Part shown: one piece after another, positions 36,046-44,691 of the stretch
Layout: every line of letters begins with the position of its first letter
Numbering within the stretch: position 1 is the stretch's first letter
Source: Brachybacterium aquaticum
GTDB lineage: Bacteria > Actinomycetota > Actinomycetes > Actinomycetales > Dermabacteraceae
Direction of reading: 5' to 3'
Assembly (NCBI RefSeq): GCF_014204755.1
Contig: NZ_JACHLZ010000001.1
Coordinates: forward strand, 2,356,001 to 2,420,000
DNA length: 64,000 bases
Translations under genes and position numbers: made by a program
Notes under the pieces: model-generated
What the model was told of the DNA's origin: nothing
The model's database searches: none
What the model saw: only the letters and a program-made list of their open reading frames with translations

Positions 36046-37073
36046 GCACCCTCTCCCCCACCGCCCCGGACGGTCCGACCGGGGCCCTCGCCCCCGCGGC
36101 CCCGTCGGCCGCCGCGCGCACGGCCCGGCGCTACGCCGGCTTCGCCGCGCGCCGCACCGGCCAGGCGCTGATCGTCATCCTCCTCGCCTACGTGCTGGTC
36201 TTCCTCGTGCTCGCCGCGATCCCGGGCGACCCGATCTCGGCCCAGCTCGACAACCCGCAGGCCGGGTACACCGAGGAGGAGAAGGCGCAGATCCGGGCCT
36301 ACCACGGCCTGGACCAGCCGGTGCTCGTCCAGCTCGTCGTCTCGCTGGTCCATGCCCTCCAGGGCGATCTGGGCACGTCGCTGGCGACCTCGCAGCCGGT
36401 CACCGCGATGCTCGGCGCCGCGATCCCCTCCACCCTGGCGCTGGCCTCCACCGCCCTCGTGCTCGCCGTGGCGATCGCCGCGGTGCTGGGCCTGCTCTCC
36501 CGGGTCCTGCCCGAGGGGCGGGCGAACTCGCTGGTCCGCTCCGTGCCGACCCTGTTCCTGTCCACCCCGAACTTCCTCATCGGCCTCGTGCTGATCCAGG
36601 TGCTCGCGGTGAACCTGGGCCTGTTCAGCCTGGTGGACTCCGAGAGCCCCGGCTCCACCCTCGCCGCGGCGCTCACCCTCGCGATCCCGGTCTCCGCCCA
36701 GATCGCGCAGGTGTTCATCACGGCGCTGGACGAGGCCGCCGGCCAGGACTACGCCGAGGTCGCGCTCGCCCGCGGCCTGCCGCCCGCGCAGGTCGTGGTC
36801 CGCCACCTGCTGCGCCCCTCCCTCCTGCCGACCGTGACCGTGATCGGCCTCGTGCTCGGCGAGGTGCTCGGCGGCTCCCTGATCACCGAGACGATCTTCG
36901 GCCGCACCGGCGTGGGCACCGTGGTGCAGAAGGCCGTGGCCGCCCAGGACGTGCCCGTGCTGCTGATCGCCGTGGTGCTCTCCGCCGCCGTGTTCGTGGT
37001 GGTGAACCTCGTGATCGACCTGCTCTACCCGCTGCTGGACCCGCGCCTGCGCACCGCGAAGGAGGCCCGCTGA
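36042..37073 (+). CDS. Dipeptide-type ABC permease, DppB-like
   Basis: A 343-aa inner-membrane permease. TM1 IVILLAYVLVFLVLAAIPGDP holds the conserved PGDP; GTSLATSQPVTAMLGAAIPS follows; the EAA loop DYAEVALARGLPPAQVVVRH contacts the ATPase; FGRTGVGTVVQKAVAAQDVP ends the family motif. About six TM helices are visible, after a 30-residue Pro/Ala-rich N-terminus. The ATG overlaps the binding protein stop (ATGA) and the stop shares a base with the next ATG. Confidence 0.93.
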   Translation: MSTLSPTAPDGPTGALAPAAPSAAARTARRYAGFAARRTGQALIVILLAYVLVFLVLAAIPGDPISAQLDNPQAGYTEEEKAQIRAYHGLDQPVLVQLVVSLVHALQGDLGTSLATSQPVTAMLGAAIPSTLALASTALVLAVAIAAVLGLLSRVLPEGRANSLVRSVPTLFLSTPNFLIGLVLIQVLAVNLGLFSLVDSESPGSTLAAALTLAIPVSAQIAQVFITALDEAAGQDYAEVALARGLPPAQVVVRHLLRPSLLPTVTVIGLVLGEVLGGSLITETIFGRTGVGTVVQKAVAAQDVPVLLIAVVLSAAVFVVVNLVIDLLYPLLDPRLRTAKEAR

Positions 37074-37936
37074 TGAGCGCCGCCGTTCTCACCCCCGGCG
37101 TCCGCGCCGCCGCCCGCTCCCGTGCCGCGACCGGCACCCGCCCGCCGCTGTCCGTGCTGCTCTCCGCCGCGGTGCTGCTGGTGGTGCTCGCCTGGTCGCT
37201 CGCCCCGGGGCTGCTGACCGGGCACGACCCCGCCATCGGCATCCCGGACGACAAGTTCATCGCCCCCGGCGCCGCCTACTGGCTCGGCACCGACCACCTT
37301 GGCCGTGACCTGCTCACCCGCATCATCCACGGCTCCGCCTCCTCGATGACCTCCGCCCTGATCGCGGTCGCGATCGGCCTGGTGCTCGGCGGTCTGCTGG
37401 GCCTGCTGGCCGGGTACCTCGGCGGGATCGTCGACGCGGTGGTGAGCCGCGTGGTCGAGGTGCTGCTGGCGATCCCCGGGTTCCTGCTGGCCGTCGTGGT
37501 CGTCACCGCCCTCGGCTACGACACCCGCAACGCCGCGATCGCCACCGGCGTCTCCGCCGTGGCGGTGTTCGCCCGGCTCATGCGCGCCGAGGTGCTGCGC
37601 GTGCGCACCAGCGTGTTCATCGAGGCGGCCCGCGTGAACGGCGGCTCGAGCGCCTACGTGCTCTTCCGCCACGTGCTGCCCAACGCCCTGCGCCCGGTGC
37701 TGTCGCTGGCCGTGCTGCAGTTCGGCATCGCGATCCTCGTGATCGCCGGGCTCGCCTTCCTCGGCTACGGCGATCCGCCGCCCGCCTCCGACTGGGGTCT
37801 GCTCGTCTCCGACGGCCGTGAGCACCTCATCCACGCCCCGTGGCTCGTGATCGCCCCGGGCATCGTCATCGCCGTCGTCGTGCTGTCCGTGAGCCGGCTC
37901 AGCCGCTGGCTCGACCAGGGAAGGAACGCCCGATGA
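37073..37936 (+). CDS. Dipeptide-type ABC permease, DppC-like
   Basis: A 287-aa permease with about six TM helices. YWLGTDHLGRDLLTRIIHGS is the typical DppC N-terminal motif, FIEAARVNGGSSAYVLFRHV the EAA loop, and LAFLGYGDPPPASDWGLLVSDG the C-terminal signature. It pairs with the DppB-like permease directly upstream, and its stop overlaps the ATPase start by 4 nt. Confidence 0.94.
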   Translation: MSAAVLTPGVRAAARSRAATGTRPPLSVLLSAAVLLVVLAWSLAPGLLTGHDPAIGIPDDKFIAPGAAYWLGTDHLGRDLLTRIIHGSASSMTSALIAVAIGLVLGGLLGLLAGYLGGIVDAVVSRVVEVLLAIPGFLLAVVVVTALGYDTRNAAIATGVSAVAVFARLMRAEVLRVRTSVFIEAARVNGGSSAYVLFRHVLPNALRPVLSLAVLQFGIAILVIAGLAFLGYGDPPPASDWGLLVSDGREHLIHAPWLVIAPGIVIAVVVLSVSRLSRWLDQGRNAR

Positions 37937-39645
37937 GCACTCCCCGCAGCTCCACCGCCCAGGACCCCACCGCCCCGCTGCTCCAGGTCCAGGACCTCAC
38001 CGTCGCCTACGGGGACACCGAGGTGGTCCACGGCGTGTCCTTCGCCGTCGGCGCCGGGCGGGCCCTGGCCCTGATCGGCGAGTCCGGCTCCGGCAAGTCC
38101 ACCATCGCCCGCGCGGTGCTGCGCCTGCTCGGCGCCCGCCGCGCCCGTGTGGACGGCTCCATCGCCGTCGAGGGCCGGGAGGTGACCGGGCTGCGCGATC
38201 GCGAGTTCCTGCCGCTGCGCGGCCGTGTGCTCGGCTTCGTCCCGCAGGATCCGGGCTCGTCCCTGAACCCGGTGCGCACCATCGGCTCCCAGGCCCTGGA
38301 GGCGGCGGCGCTCGTGCCCGGCGCCCGCACCCGCGCCGAGCGCGACGCCCTCCTGCTCGCCGCGCTCGAGCGGGTGGGGCTGCCCGAGCCGCAGCGCATC
38401 GCGGACTCCTACCCCCACCAGCTCTCCGGCGGGCAGCTGCAGCGCGTGCTCATCGCCCTCGCGATCCTGCCCGGGCCGCGGCTGCTGGTCGCCGACGAGC
38501 CGACCTCGGCCCTCGACGTCACGGTGCAGAAGCAGATCCTGGACCTGCTGGACGACCTGCGCCGCGAGCTCGGCATCGGCATCCTGCTGATCACCCACGA
38601 CCTCGCGATCGCCGCCGCCCGCGCCGACGAGGTCGTGGTCCTCCAGGACGGCACCCTCCAGGAGGCCGGCCCCACCGCGTCGGTGTTCACCGCGCCCCGC
38701 TCGGAGTACACCCGCGCCCTGCAGGCCGACGTGCCGGGCCTGAACCCGGACCGCTTCGCACCCCTGCGCGCCGAGCGCGACGCCCGCCATCCCCTCGACC
38801 GCACGGTCCAGGTCGCGGCCGACGCGATCACCCGCACCTTCCGCTCCCGGGACCGCGAGGTTCGCGCCCTGGACGGGGTGTCCTTCGCGATCCCCCGCGG
38901 CCGAACCCACGCCCTGGTCGGCGAGTCCGGCTCCGGCAAGTCCACCGCCGCGCGGGCCCTGCTCGGCCTGGAGACGCTGGACGCCGGGACCCTCACCGTC
39001 GGCGGCCGCACCGTCGACCCCACCGACCGCGCAGGGCTGCGCGAGCTGCGCCGCCACCTGCAGATCGTCCACCAGAACCCCTTCACGTCCCTGGACCCGC
39101 GCTGGACCGTGGAGCGGATCGTGCGCGAGCCGCTCGAGCGGTACAAGGTCGGCGACCGTGCCGAGCGCGCCGCCGCCGCGGCCTGGGCGCTGGACGCAGT
39201 GCGTCTGCCCGAGTCCCTGCGCGGCCGCCGCCCGGGTGCCCTCTCCGGCGGGCAGCGCCAGCGCGTCGCGATCGCCCGCGCCCTCGCCCTGCGCCCGGAC
39301 GTGCTGGTGCTGGACGAGCCGACCAGCGCCCTGGACGTCACGGTGCAGGCCGGGATCCTCGAGGTCCTCACCAGCCTGCAGCGGGACCTGGGCCTGACCT
39401 ACCTGTTCATCTCCCACGACCTCGGCGTGGTGCGCCAGTTCGCCGACACCCTCACCGTGCTGCGCCGCGGCGAGGTGGTCGAGTCCGGGACCGTCGCCGA
39501 GGTGCTCTCCGCCCCGCGCGAGGACTACACCCGCGCCCTGCTCGCCTCGATCCCCGTCGGGTCGGGCGGCCGGGAGGGCGAGTCGGGGACGGTCGACGGG
39601 CCCGCTGCCGCGGGCGAGCAGCTCGCCGCGGGGGTGGGCACGTGA
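37933..39645 (+). CDS. Dipeptide-type ABC ATPase with two fused nucleotide-binding domains (DppD-DppF)
   Basis: 570 aa holding two complete ABC domains. The first (residues 10-260) has Walker A GESGSGKSTIARAV, signature LSGGQLQRVLIALA, Walker B LLVADEPTSALD and ITHDLAIAAA. The second (residues 285-545) has GESGSGKSTAARALL, LSGGQRQRVAIARALA, VLVLDEPTSALD and ISHDLGVVRQF. VHQNPFTSLDPRWTV is the oligopeptide Q loop. The fusion of DppD and DppF into one chain is common in actinobacteria. ATG 37933 overlaps the DppC stop. It completes the importer. Confidence 0.95.
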   Translation: MSTPRSSTAQDPTAPLLQVQDLTVAYGDTEVVHGVSFAVGAGRALALIGESGSGKSTIARAVLRLLGARRARVDGSIAVEGREVTGLRDREFLPLRGRVLGFVPQDPGSSLNPVRTIGSQALEAAALVPGARTRAERDALLLAALERVGLPEPQRIADSYPHQLSGGQLQRVLIALAILPGPRLLVADEPTSALDVTVQKQILDLLDDLRRELGIGILLITHDLAIAAARADEVVVLQDGTLQEAGPTASVFTAPRSEYTRALQADVPGLNPDRFAPLRAERDARHPLDRTVQVAADAITRTFRSRDREVRALDGVSFAIPRGRTHALVGESGSGKSTAARALLGLETLDAGTLTVGGRTVDPTDRAGLRELRRHLQIVHQNPFTSLDPRWTVERIVREPLERYKVGDRAERAAAAAWALDAVRLPESLRGRRPGALSGGQRQRVAIARALALRPDVLVLDEPTSALDVTVQAGILEVLTSLQRDLGLTYLFISHDLGVVRQFADTLTVLRRGEVVESGTVAEVLSAPREDYTRALLASIPVGSGGREGESGTVDGPAAAGEQLAAGVGT

Positions 39646-40196
39646 CCAGCACCGACACCGCCGCGACCGAAACCGTCCCGACCGGGACCGCCACGTCCGA
39701 GACCGCCACCGCGGGCTCGACGACGCTGCGCGACGGTCGCCTCCTCACTCTCGCGCGCACCGGCTGGGACGATCCGCGCGCGGTCGCGCTGCGGGCGGCG
39801 ATGGATGCGGAGATCGCCCCGCGCTACGCCGCGCTGCGGGCCGCCGCTCCGCCGCCCGCTCCCCCGTCGGCCGACGACGTCGAGACTGTGGTCCTCGCGC
39901 TCGTGGACGGGGAGCCCGCAGCGACCGGGACCCTGCGCCGCCTCCCGGATCGTCTCGAGGTCAAGCGCCTGTTCATCGACCCCGACCATCGCCGGGCGGG
40001 TCTCGCGAGCCGCGTCCTCACCGCCCTCGAGGAGGAGGCCCGCGATCGCGGCGCGGCCGAGCTGTTCCTCCAGACCGGCAACCGCCAGCCCGAGGCGATC
40101 GCGCTCTACGAGCGGACCCGCTGGCAGCACACCGACGTCTACGCCCCCTACGATCCGACCGACGGGATCAGCGTCTGCTTCTGGAAGGAGCTCTGA
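39642..40196 (+). CDS. GNAT N-acetyltransferase
   Basis: 184 aa. The N-terminal 30 residues are Thr/Ala-rich and disordered. The GNAT core contains VVLALVDGEPAATGTLRRLP, the acetyl-CoA motif LFIDPDHRRAGLASRVLTAL, and LFLQTGNRQPEAIALYERTR. The GTG overlaps the ATPase stop by 4 nt (GTGA), so it is coupled to the importer. It may acetylate the imported compound or a breakdown product. It contains an in-frame GTCGGCCGAC word (PSAD). Confidence 0.88.
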   Translation: MTSTDTAATETVPTGTATSETATAGSTTLRDGRLLTLARTGWDDPRAVALRAAMDAEIAPRYAALRAAAPPPAPPSADDVETVVLALVDGEPAATGTLRRLPDRLEVKRLFIDPDHRRAGLASRVLTALEEEARDRGAAELFLQTGNRQPEAIALYERTRWQHTDVYAPYDPTDGISVCFWKEL

Positions 40197-40277
40197 CCCG
40201 GGAGCAGTGAGCCGGGACGGCTGAACGGACCCGCCGGGGCCTGTGCAGAGTCCGACCGCGGTGGCAGTATGCCCGGT

Positions 40278-40930
40278 ATGTCCACCGACGACCGCCTGTC
40301 GTCCACCCCACCGCCGCCGACCGCATCACCGATCCCGTCGCTGCGCGCACTGTACGCCCCGGCCGCAGCCCCGATGCCCTGCCGGGCGACGTCCCACCCT
40401 CGAGCGCCCGTTCGTTCCTACTGGTCAAAGTCACCCTCGCGCTGATCGCGAGCATCCTGATGGTGTCCGTGCACGAGCTGGCGCACCTGATCACCGGCCT
40501 CGCGGCGCAGCTGCTGGAGATCCCGGTCGCCGGGCAGGTCCTCGCGCTGCTGATCGGGGTGGCGGGCATGTTCGCCAACGCCCGCGCTTTCGCCACCCAG
40601 ATGGCCCGTCACACCGGGGACAGCAACCCCCACCGTCAGGCGATGACGCTGTACATGTGGCTGTTCGGTATGGGCGTCCCCATGGGTCTCAGCCTGCTGT
40701 ACCTCGCGGTGAGCCCCGCGGACGTCCCGCCCGGCAGCCGGATCGCGATCGTCGCCGCCGGCACCGCGGTGCTCGTGTTCGCGCCGATGGCGCACATCTT
40801 CGCCCGCGCCGTGCAGGACGTGGAGCTCGAACCGCTGCGCCTGCCGCGGGTTCCGTTCCTCGCCCTCGTAGTCCTGGTGCTCCTGGTCCTCGGCAACATC
40901 GCGCTGAGCCTCGGGGTGCGGGTGGGGTGA
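40278..40930 (+). pseudogene. HExxH-containing four-TM membrane protein with an apparent 1-nt frameshift
   Basis: The frame 40460-40930 encodes VHELAHLITGLAAQ (an HExxH motif in the first helix, as in M50-type membrane proteases) and three more TM helices. No normal start explains it: the ATG at 40460 falls inside TM1, whose first half (SFLLVKVTLALIASIL) is encoded upstream without a start codon. A plausible N-terminus (MSTDDRLSSTPPPP) begins at ATG 40278 in another frame and ends at a TGA at 40443. Adding one base near 40372, in a run of four C, joins both into one protein of about 218 aa. It could be a real frameshift, a sequencing error, or programmed slippage. Whether it is a peptidase is uncertain. 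Confidence 0.6.
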
Positions 40931-40955
40931 GCCGACGGGCTCGCGCGGCTCACCC
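40925..40955. terminator. Shared hairpin between convergent gene ends
   Basis: GGGTGAGCCG pairs with CGGCTCACCC around an 11-nt loop. The stem includes the stop of the HExxH gene and touches the stop of the convergent flavin enzyme. Confidence 0.6.
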
Positions 40956-41918
40956 GAGCAGCGCAGCCACCCGGCGATCGGACTCGGCGAGTGCGTCGCG
41001 GTCGGTGGTCGAGCCGGAGGCGAGGATCTCGTCGGCCCCCGTCGTCTCGACGAGGCGGCCGACGCGCTCCCGCAGCGTGGCCTCGGAGCCGGCCCAGCTC
41101 GCCGCGAGCCCCCGCTCGATCCGCGCGCGCTCGCGCGCGGAGAGGACGCGAGCATGGATGGCCTCCGCACTCTCCAGCGGTGGGAACGCGCCCGTCTCGC
41201 GGGAGCGGACCATCGCCCATACCTCGGGCAGCGCGAGCTCGCGGGCCTCGGCGTCGGTGTCGGCGACCAGCAGGTCCAGCGCGAGCATGACGCGCGGGGT
41301 GCTGCCGTGGTGGGGCCGGAACGCGCGACGGTACTCGGCGAGTCGCTCGCCGATCCGGTCGCCGAGCAGCGCCGGCCCGCCGAGCACCACCCCGAGCCCG
41401 AGCGAGGCGGCGGTTGCGAGGCCCGCGCCGGTGGCGAGCAGGTGCAGGGGCGGCGGGGTCGCGGCGACGGGCCGGGAGGTGAGCGCCGCCGTGCCCTCGA
41501 GGTATTCCCGCACCTCGGCGACCTCGGCCGCGAACTGCTCGTGGGTCGCCTCGGTGCGGCCGAGGGCCTCCCGCACCGGGGCGGTGAAGCCGAGGGAGCG
41601 GCCGAGCCCGAGATCCACCCTCCCGGGCGTCAGCGCCTCGAGCATGAGGAACTGCTCGGCGACGACGAGGGGACGGTGGTTGGGGAGCATGACCCCGCCG
41701 GAGCCGAGCCGGATGCGGGAGGTGCGCTGCCCGATCGCGGCCAGCAGCACGGCCGGGGAGCCCGACGCGATGCCCGGCACGGTGTGGTGCTCGGCCACCC
41801 AGAAGCGGTGGTACCCGAGCTGCTCCGCGAGGACCGCCCGCTCGAGGCTGTGGCCGAGGGCGGCCTGCTCGGAATGGTCCGCGCGCGTGCGGGAGCGGTC
41901 GAGCAGGGAGTACCTCAT
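40950..41918 (-). CDS. LLM-class (bacterial luciferase-like) flavin-dependent oxidoreductase
   Basis: 322 aa, a TIM-barrel monooxygenase-like enzyme that uses F420 or FMN. AEQLGYHRFWVAEHHTVPGI, LGSGGVMLPNHRPLVVAEQF and PGRVDLGLGRSLGF are the family signatures; the C-terminus ends ADEILASGSTTDRDALAES. The ATG at 41918 opens directly into the beta-strand (MRYSLLDRS), as usual. It is divergent from a second enzyme of the same family, with about 107 nt between their starts. The substrate is unknown. Confidence 0.9.
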   Translation of the reverse strand: MRYSLLDRSRTRADHSEQAALGHSLERAVLAEQLGYHRFWVAEHHTVPGIASGSPAVLLAAIGQRTSRIRLGSGGVMLPNHRPLVVAEQFLMLEALTPGRVDLGLGRSLGFTAPVREALGRTEATHEQFAAEVAEVREYLEGTAALTSRPVAATPPPLHLLATGAGLATAASLGLGVVLGGPALLGDRIGERLAEYRRAFRPHHGSTPRVMLALDLLVADTDAEARELALPEVWAMVRSRETGAFPPLESAEAIHARVLSARERARIERGLAASWAGSEATLRERVGRLVETTGADEILASGSTTDRDALAESDRRVAALLG

Positions 41919-42012
41919 GCCTGCGGGCAACGTCGGCCGGGCCCGAAATCTTCCCGGATCCGGGGTCGAGAACCTCTCACCGCCGCCCCGCCCGCGTCCG
42001 GGCGCGCGTGGA

Positions 42013-42018
42013 TAGCCT
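42013..42018 (+). promoter_or_regulatory. Leaderless -10 box of the second LLM gene
   Basis: TAGCCT followed by 7 nt and the ATG at 42026; no Shine-Dalgarno is present. The same hexamer precedes the XPB helicase start. Confidence 0.6.
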
Positions 42019-42025
42019 GAACAGT

Positions 42026-43030
42026 ATGAATGCGCCTCATGTGCCCCTGTCGATCCTCGATCTCGTCTCCATCTCCGAAGGCCAGAGCACCCGTGAGGCG
42101 ATCGCCGCCTCCATGGAGGGCGCACAGGCCGCAGACCGGCTGGGCTACGAGCGCTACTGGTTCGCCGAGCACCACAACACCAACTCCCTCGCCTCCTCGG
42201 CGACCTCGCTGCTGATCGATCGCGCCGCCTCGATGACCGAGCGGATCCGCGTCGGCTCCGGCGGGATCATGCTGCCGAACCACTCGCCGCTGTCCGTGAT
42301 CGAGCAGTTCGGCACCCTCGTGCAGTTCCACGGCGACCGCATCGACCTGGGCCTCGGCCGGGCGCCGGGCACCGACCAGCTCACCGCGCAGCTGCTGGCC
42401 CGCACCTCCGCGGAGCCGTCGGCGTTCATCACCGCCGTCGAGCAGATGCGCGACTGGTCCCGCGAGGAGTACACCGGCGGCCTGCCGATCCACGCGGACG
42501 TCGCCCGCGGCACGGACGTGCCGATGTGGATCCTCGGCTCCACTGCCAACGGCGCGCGCCTGGCCGCGCAGCTGGGCCTACCCTTCGCCGTCGCCTCGCA
42601 CTTCGCACCGTTCCAGTACCTGCAGGCGCTGGAGACCTACCGCGCCCACTTCGACCCGTCGGCCGACTCCGCCCAGATCGAGGCCCCCCACACCATGGTG
42701 GGCGCGAACCTCGTGATCGCGGAGACCGACGAGGAGGCGCAGCGCCAGTACACGACGCTGCAGCAGATGTTCCTCGGCGTGGTCACCGGGCAGCGCCAGA
42801 AGATCCAGCCGCCCAAGGACATCGAGGACGTCGCCGCCCCGCACCTGCTCTCGCAGGTCGACCAGACCCTGTCGATCAAGGCCGTCGGCTCCCCCGCCAC
42901 CGTCGTCGCCCAGCTCGAGGAGATCGTCGCCGCGACGAAGGCCGACGAGCTCATCCTCACCGCCTACTACTACGACCCGGCAGACCGCCTGAAGGGCCTC
43001 GAGCTGCTCGCCGAGGCCTGGGGGCTCTGA
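42026..43030 (+). CDS. LLM-class flavin-dependent oxidoreductase
   Basis: 334 aa. LSILDLVSISEGQSTREAIA is the typical start of this subgroup, then AADRLGYERYWFAEHHNTNS, VGSGGIMLPNHSPLSVIEQF, DLGLGRAPGTDQ, and PMWILGSTANGARLAAQLGL. These match the large group of uncharacterised luciferase-like monooxygenases near YhbW. The start is ATG 42026, supported by the leaderless -10 box; an in-frame GTG at 42008 is less likely. A 15-nt tandem repeat begins at its stop. It contains an in-frame GTCGGCCGAC word (PSAD). Confidence 0.92.
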   Translation: MNAPHVPLSILDLVSISEGQSTREAIAASMEGAQAADRLGYERYWFAEHHNTNSLASSATSLLIDRAASMTERIRVGSGGIMLPNHSPLSVIEQFGTLVQFHGDRIDLGLGRAPGTDQLTAQLLARTSAEPSAFITAVEQMRDWSREEYTGGLPIHADVARGTDVPMWILGSTANGARLAAQLGLPFAVASHFAPFQYLQALETYRAHFDPSADSAQIEAPHTMVGANLVIAETDEEAQRQYTTLQQMFLGVVTGQRQKIQPPKDIEDVAAPHLLSQVDQTLSIKAVGSPATVVAQLEEIVAATKADELILTAYYYDPADRLKGLELLAEAWGL

Positions 43031-43084
43031 GCCGGAAAGTTCTGAGCCGGAGAGTTCTGGGCCGGAGGGTTCTGGGTCGGCTCC
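43026..43084 (+). repeat. 15-nt imperfect tandem repeat starting at a stop codon, four copies
   Basis: Units: TCTGAGCCGGAAAGT, TCTGAGCCGGAGAGT, TCTGGGCCGGAGGGT, TCTGGGTCGGCTCC. The first contains the TGA of the LLM gene. Because 15 is a multiple of three, the second unit repeats the TGA in the same frame; in units 3 and 4 it reads TGG. Confidence 0.9.
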
Positions 43085-43138
43085 TCCGCCCCTCCCCGCC
43101 GACTGGTAGAACTGGCGGCGGGGAGAAGGGGGACCACC

Positions 43139-43714
43139 ATGAGGATCACCAACTCGGGACACGGCCGGAGCACAGTGCTGCGCACACTGGCAGGCGGAGC
43201 GCTGACCGCGACCGTGCTCGCGGGCTGCGGCCTGCTCGGCGGCGACCGCTCCGCGGACGAGGACTGGGCGCACGACGCGCAGAGCGAGCGCTACTACCCG
43301 CGCGACCTGCTCTCCCAGTCGGAGGACCAGGTGCGTGAACACTTCCCCGCGCTCGGCGACCCCGACTCGGTGACGATGACCGAGGGCCGGTTCACCGACC
43401 CGCACGGTCGAGCACCGCTTCCCGGACCGGACGACTACTGGTGGCAGGCCGTGATCGAGATCGGCCCCGAGGTCAGCGAGCAGCTCGTCACCGGTCCCGA
43501 CGGCCCGGAGCCGGTTACCGAGGACGAGGTGCGAGGTCTGCTCGTCCCCACTCTCGAAACGGACTTCGCGGACTGCGGGAGCGGCTGGGTGGACGTGACC
43601 CCGGCACTCACCGGGAAGGGCCACGCGAATGTCAGCGAGGCCGGTGACCTCATCGAGCTCGCCGCCCTCTGCACGGACGACGGCCGCCTGGTCACCTCCC
43701 TCGCCGACATGTGA
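43139..43714 (+). CDS. Putative lipoprotein of unknown function
   Basis: 191 aa. The signal has a hydrophobic core (LRTLAGGALTATVLAG) and lipobox LAGC with Cys30. The mature part contains EDWAHDAQSERYYPRD, GPDDYWWQAVIEIGPE and two further Cys (DFADCGSGW, LAALCTDDG) that could form a disulfide. I do not recognise the family. GGGAGAAGGGGGACC precedes the ATG. It lies between an LLM oxidoreductase and a CPBP-like gene on the same strand; no functional link is evident. Confidence 0.7.
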   Translation: MRITNSGHGRSTVLRTLAGGALTATVLAGCGLLGGDRSADEDWAHDAQSERYYPRDLLSQSEDQVREHFPALGDPDSVTMTEGRFTDPHGRAPLPGPDDYWWQAVIEIGPEVSEQLVTGPDGPEPVTEDEVRGLLVPTLETDFADCGSGWVDVTPALTGKGHANVSEAGDLIELAALCTDDGRLVTSLADM

Positions 43715-43753
43715 GGGCGGCCGCGGCGGTTCTCGGCCTGTCATGCTGTCCCC

Positions 43754-44578
43754 ATGACGTCCCCGGACCTTGACGCCGAGGCCCCGCCCGCCACGCCGCG
43801 GCTCGCGCTGCTGCCCGCCGCCGGGGTGTCCGCCTCCGCGCTGCTGCTGTTCGGCCTGCAGCTGGGCGGCTGGGGGCATGCGCTGCTCGTGCTCAGCCTG
43901 CTCGGTGCGCTCGCGCTCTCCCGCGAACTGGCCAAGGACCTGGCCCTCATCGGCATCGGGATCACGATCGTCTCGACCACGTCGGTGGTCGCGTCGGTCG
44001 AATGGGACCGCTTCCTCACCATCGGCACCGTGCTGATCGCCGCCGTGACGGTGCCGCTGCTGCTGGACCGGCTGGTGCTGCGTCGGCGCGCGATCCGCTT
44101 CCCGCTGCGCACCGGGGAGCCCTGGTCGCGGGCGGAGCGGGCGTACATGGTCGCCGTGCCGTTCCTGGGCTGGCTGATCCTGCCCTTCTACTTCATCACC
44201 TCGGGCGTGTACCGCAACTGGCCGCAGATCTCCGACGGCGGGGAGCTCGCGCGCTTCTTCGTGGGCGTGAACTTCGTGGGCACCTGGGACGAGCTGTTCT
44301 TCATCTGCACCTGCTTCGCGCTGCTGCGCCGCCACTTCCCGGTGCGGATCGCGAACCTGCTCCAGGCGACGATCTTCGTGTCGTTCCTGTGGGAGCTCGG
44401 CTACCAGGCGTGGGGTCCGCTGCTGACCTTCCCCTTCGCGCTCCTGCAGGGTTGGCTCTTCTCCCGCACCGGCTCTCTGCTGTACGTGCTGATCGTGCAC
44501 CTGCTGTTCGACGTGGTCGTGTTCCTCGCGATCGTCCACGCTCACAACCCCGGCATGATCCCGATCTTCCTGGTGTGA
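43754..44578 (+). CDS. CPBP-like intramembrane protein
   Basis: 274 aa with about eight TM helices. GTWDELFFICTCFALLRR and YVLIVHLLFDVVVFL occupy the places of the EExxxR and HxxxN/D motifs of CPBP (CAAX/ABI) intramembrane proteases, but the first Glu is Asp, the Arg is displaced, and the FxxxH motif in between is not evident (FVSFLWELGYQAWG). It may therefore be a non-peptidase relative. CATGCT lies 6 nt before the ATG, so it could be leaderless. A large bidirectional terminator follows. Confidence 0.65.
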   Translation: MTSPDLDAEAPPATPRLALLPAAGVSASALLLFGLQLGGWGHALLVLSLLGALALSRELAKDLALIGIGITIVSTTSVVASVEWDRFLTIGTVLIAAVTVPLLLDRLVLRRRAIRFPLRTGEPWSRAERAYMVAVPFLGWLILPFYFITSGVYRNWPQISDGGELARFFVGVNFVGTWDELFFICTCFALLRRHFPVRIANLLQATIFVSFLWELGYQAWGPLLTFPFALLQGWLFSRTGSLLYVLIVHLLFDVVVFLAIVHAHNPGMIPIFLV

Positions 44579-44618
44579 GGTCGCTGCGCCGGCCCGCACT
44601 CCGCCCGCGCACAGCACA

Positions 44619-44676
44619 GCGCCGCCGGCGCTTCGGGAAGCACCCGACGGGCAGCTTCCCGAAGCGCCGGCGGCGC
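44619..44676. terminator. Large bidirectional terminator
   Basis: A 22-bp perfect stem (44619-44640 with 44655-44676) and a 14-nt loop. It separates the CPBP-like gene from the convergent TRAP operon. Confidence 0.85.
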
Positions 44677-44691
44677 CGAGGAGGGTTCGGG

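Noticed and set aside
44619-44676. Insertion-sequence terminal repeats
   Set aside because: The arms lie 14 nt apart with no transposase, so this is a terminator hairpin.
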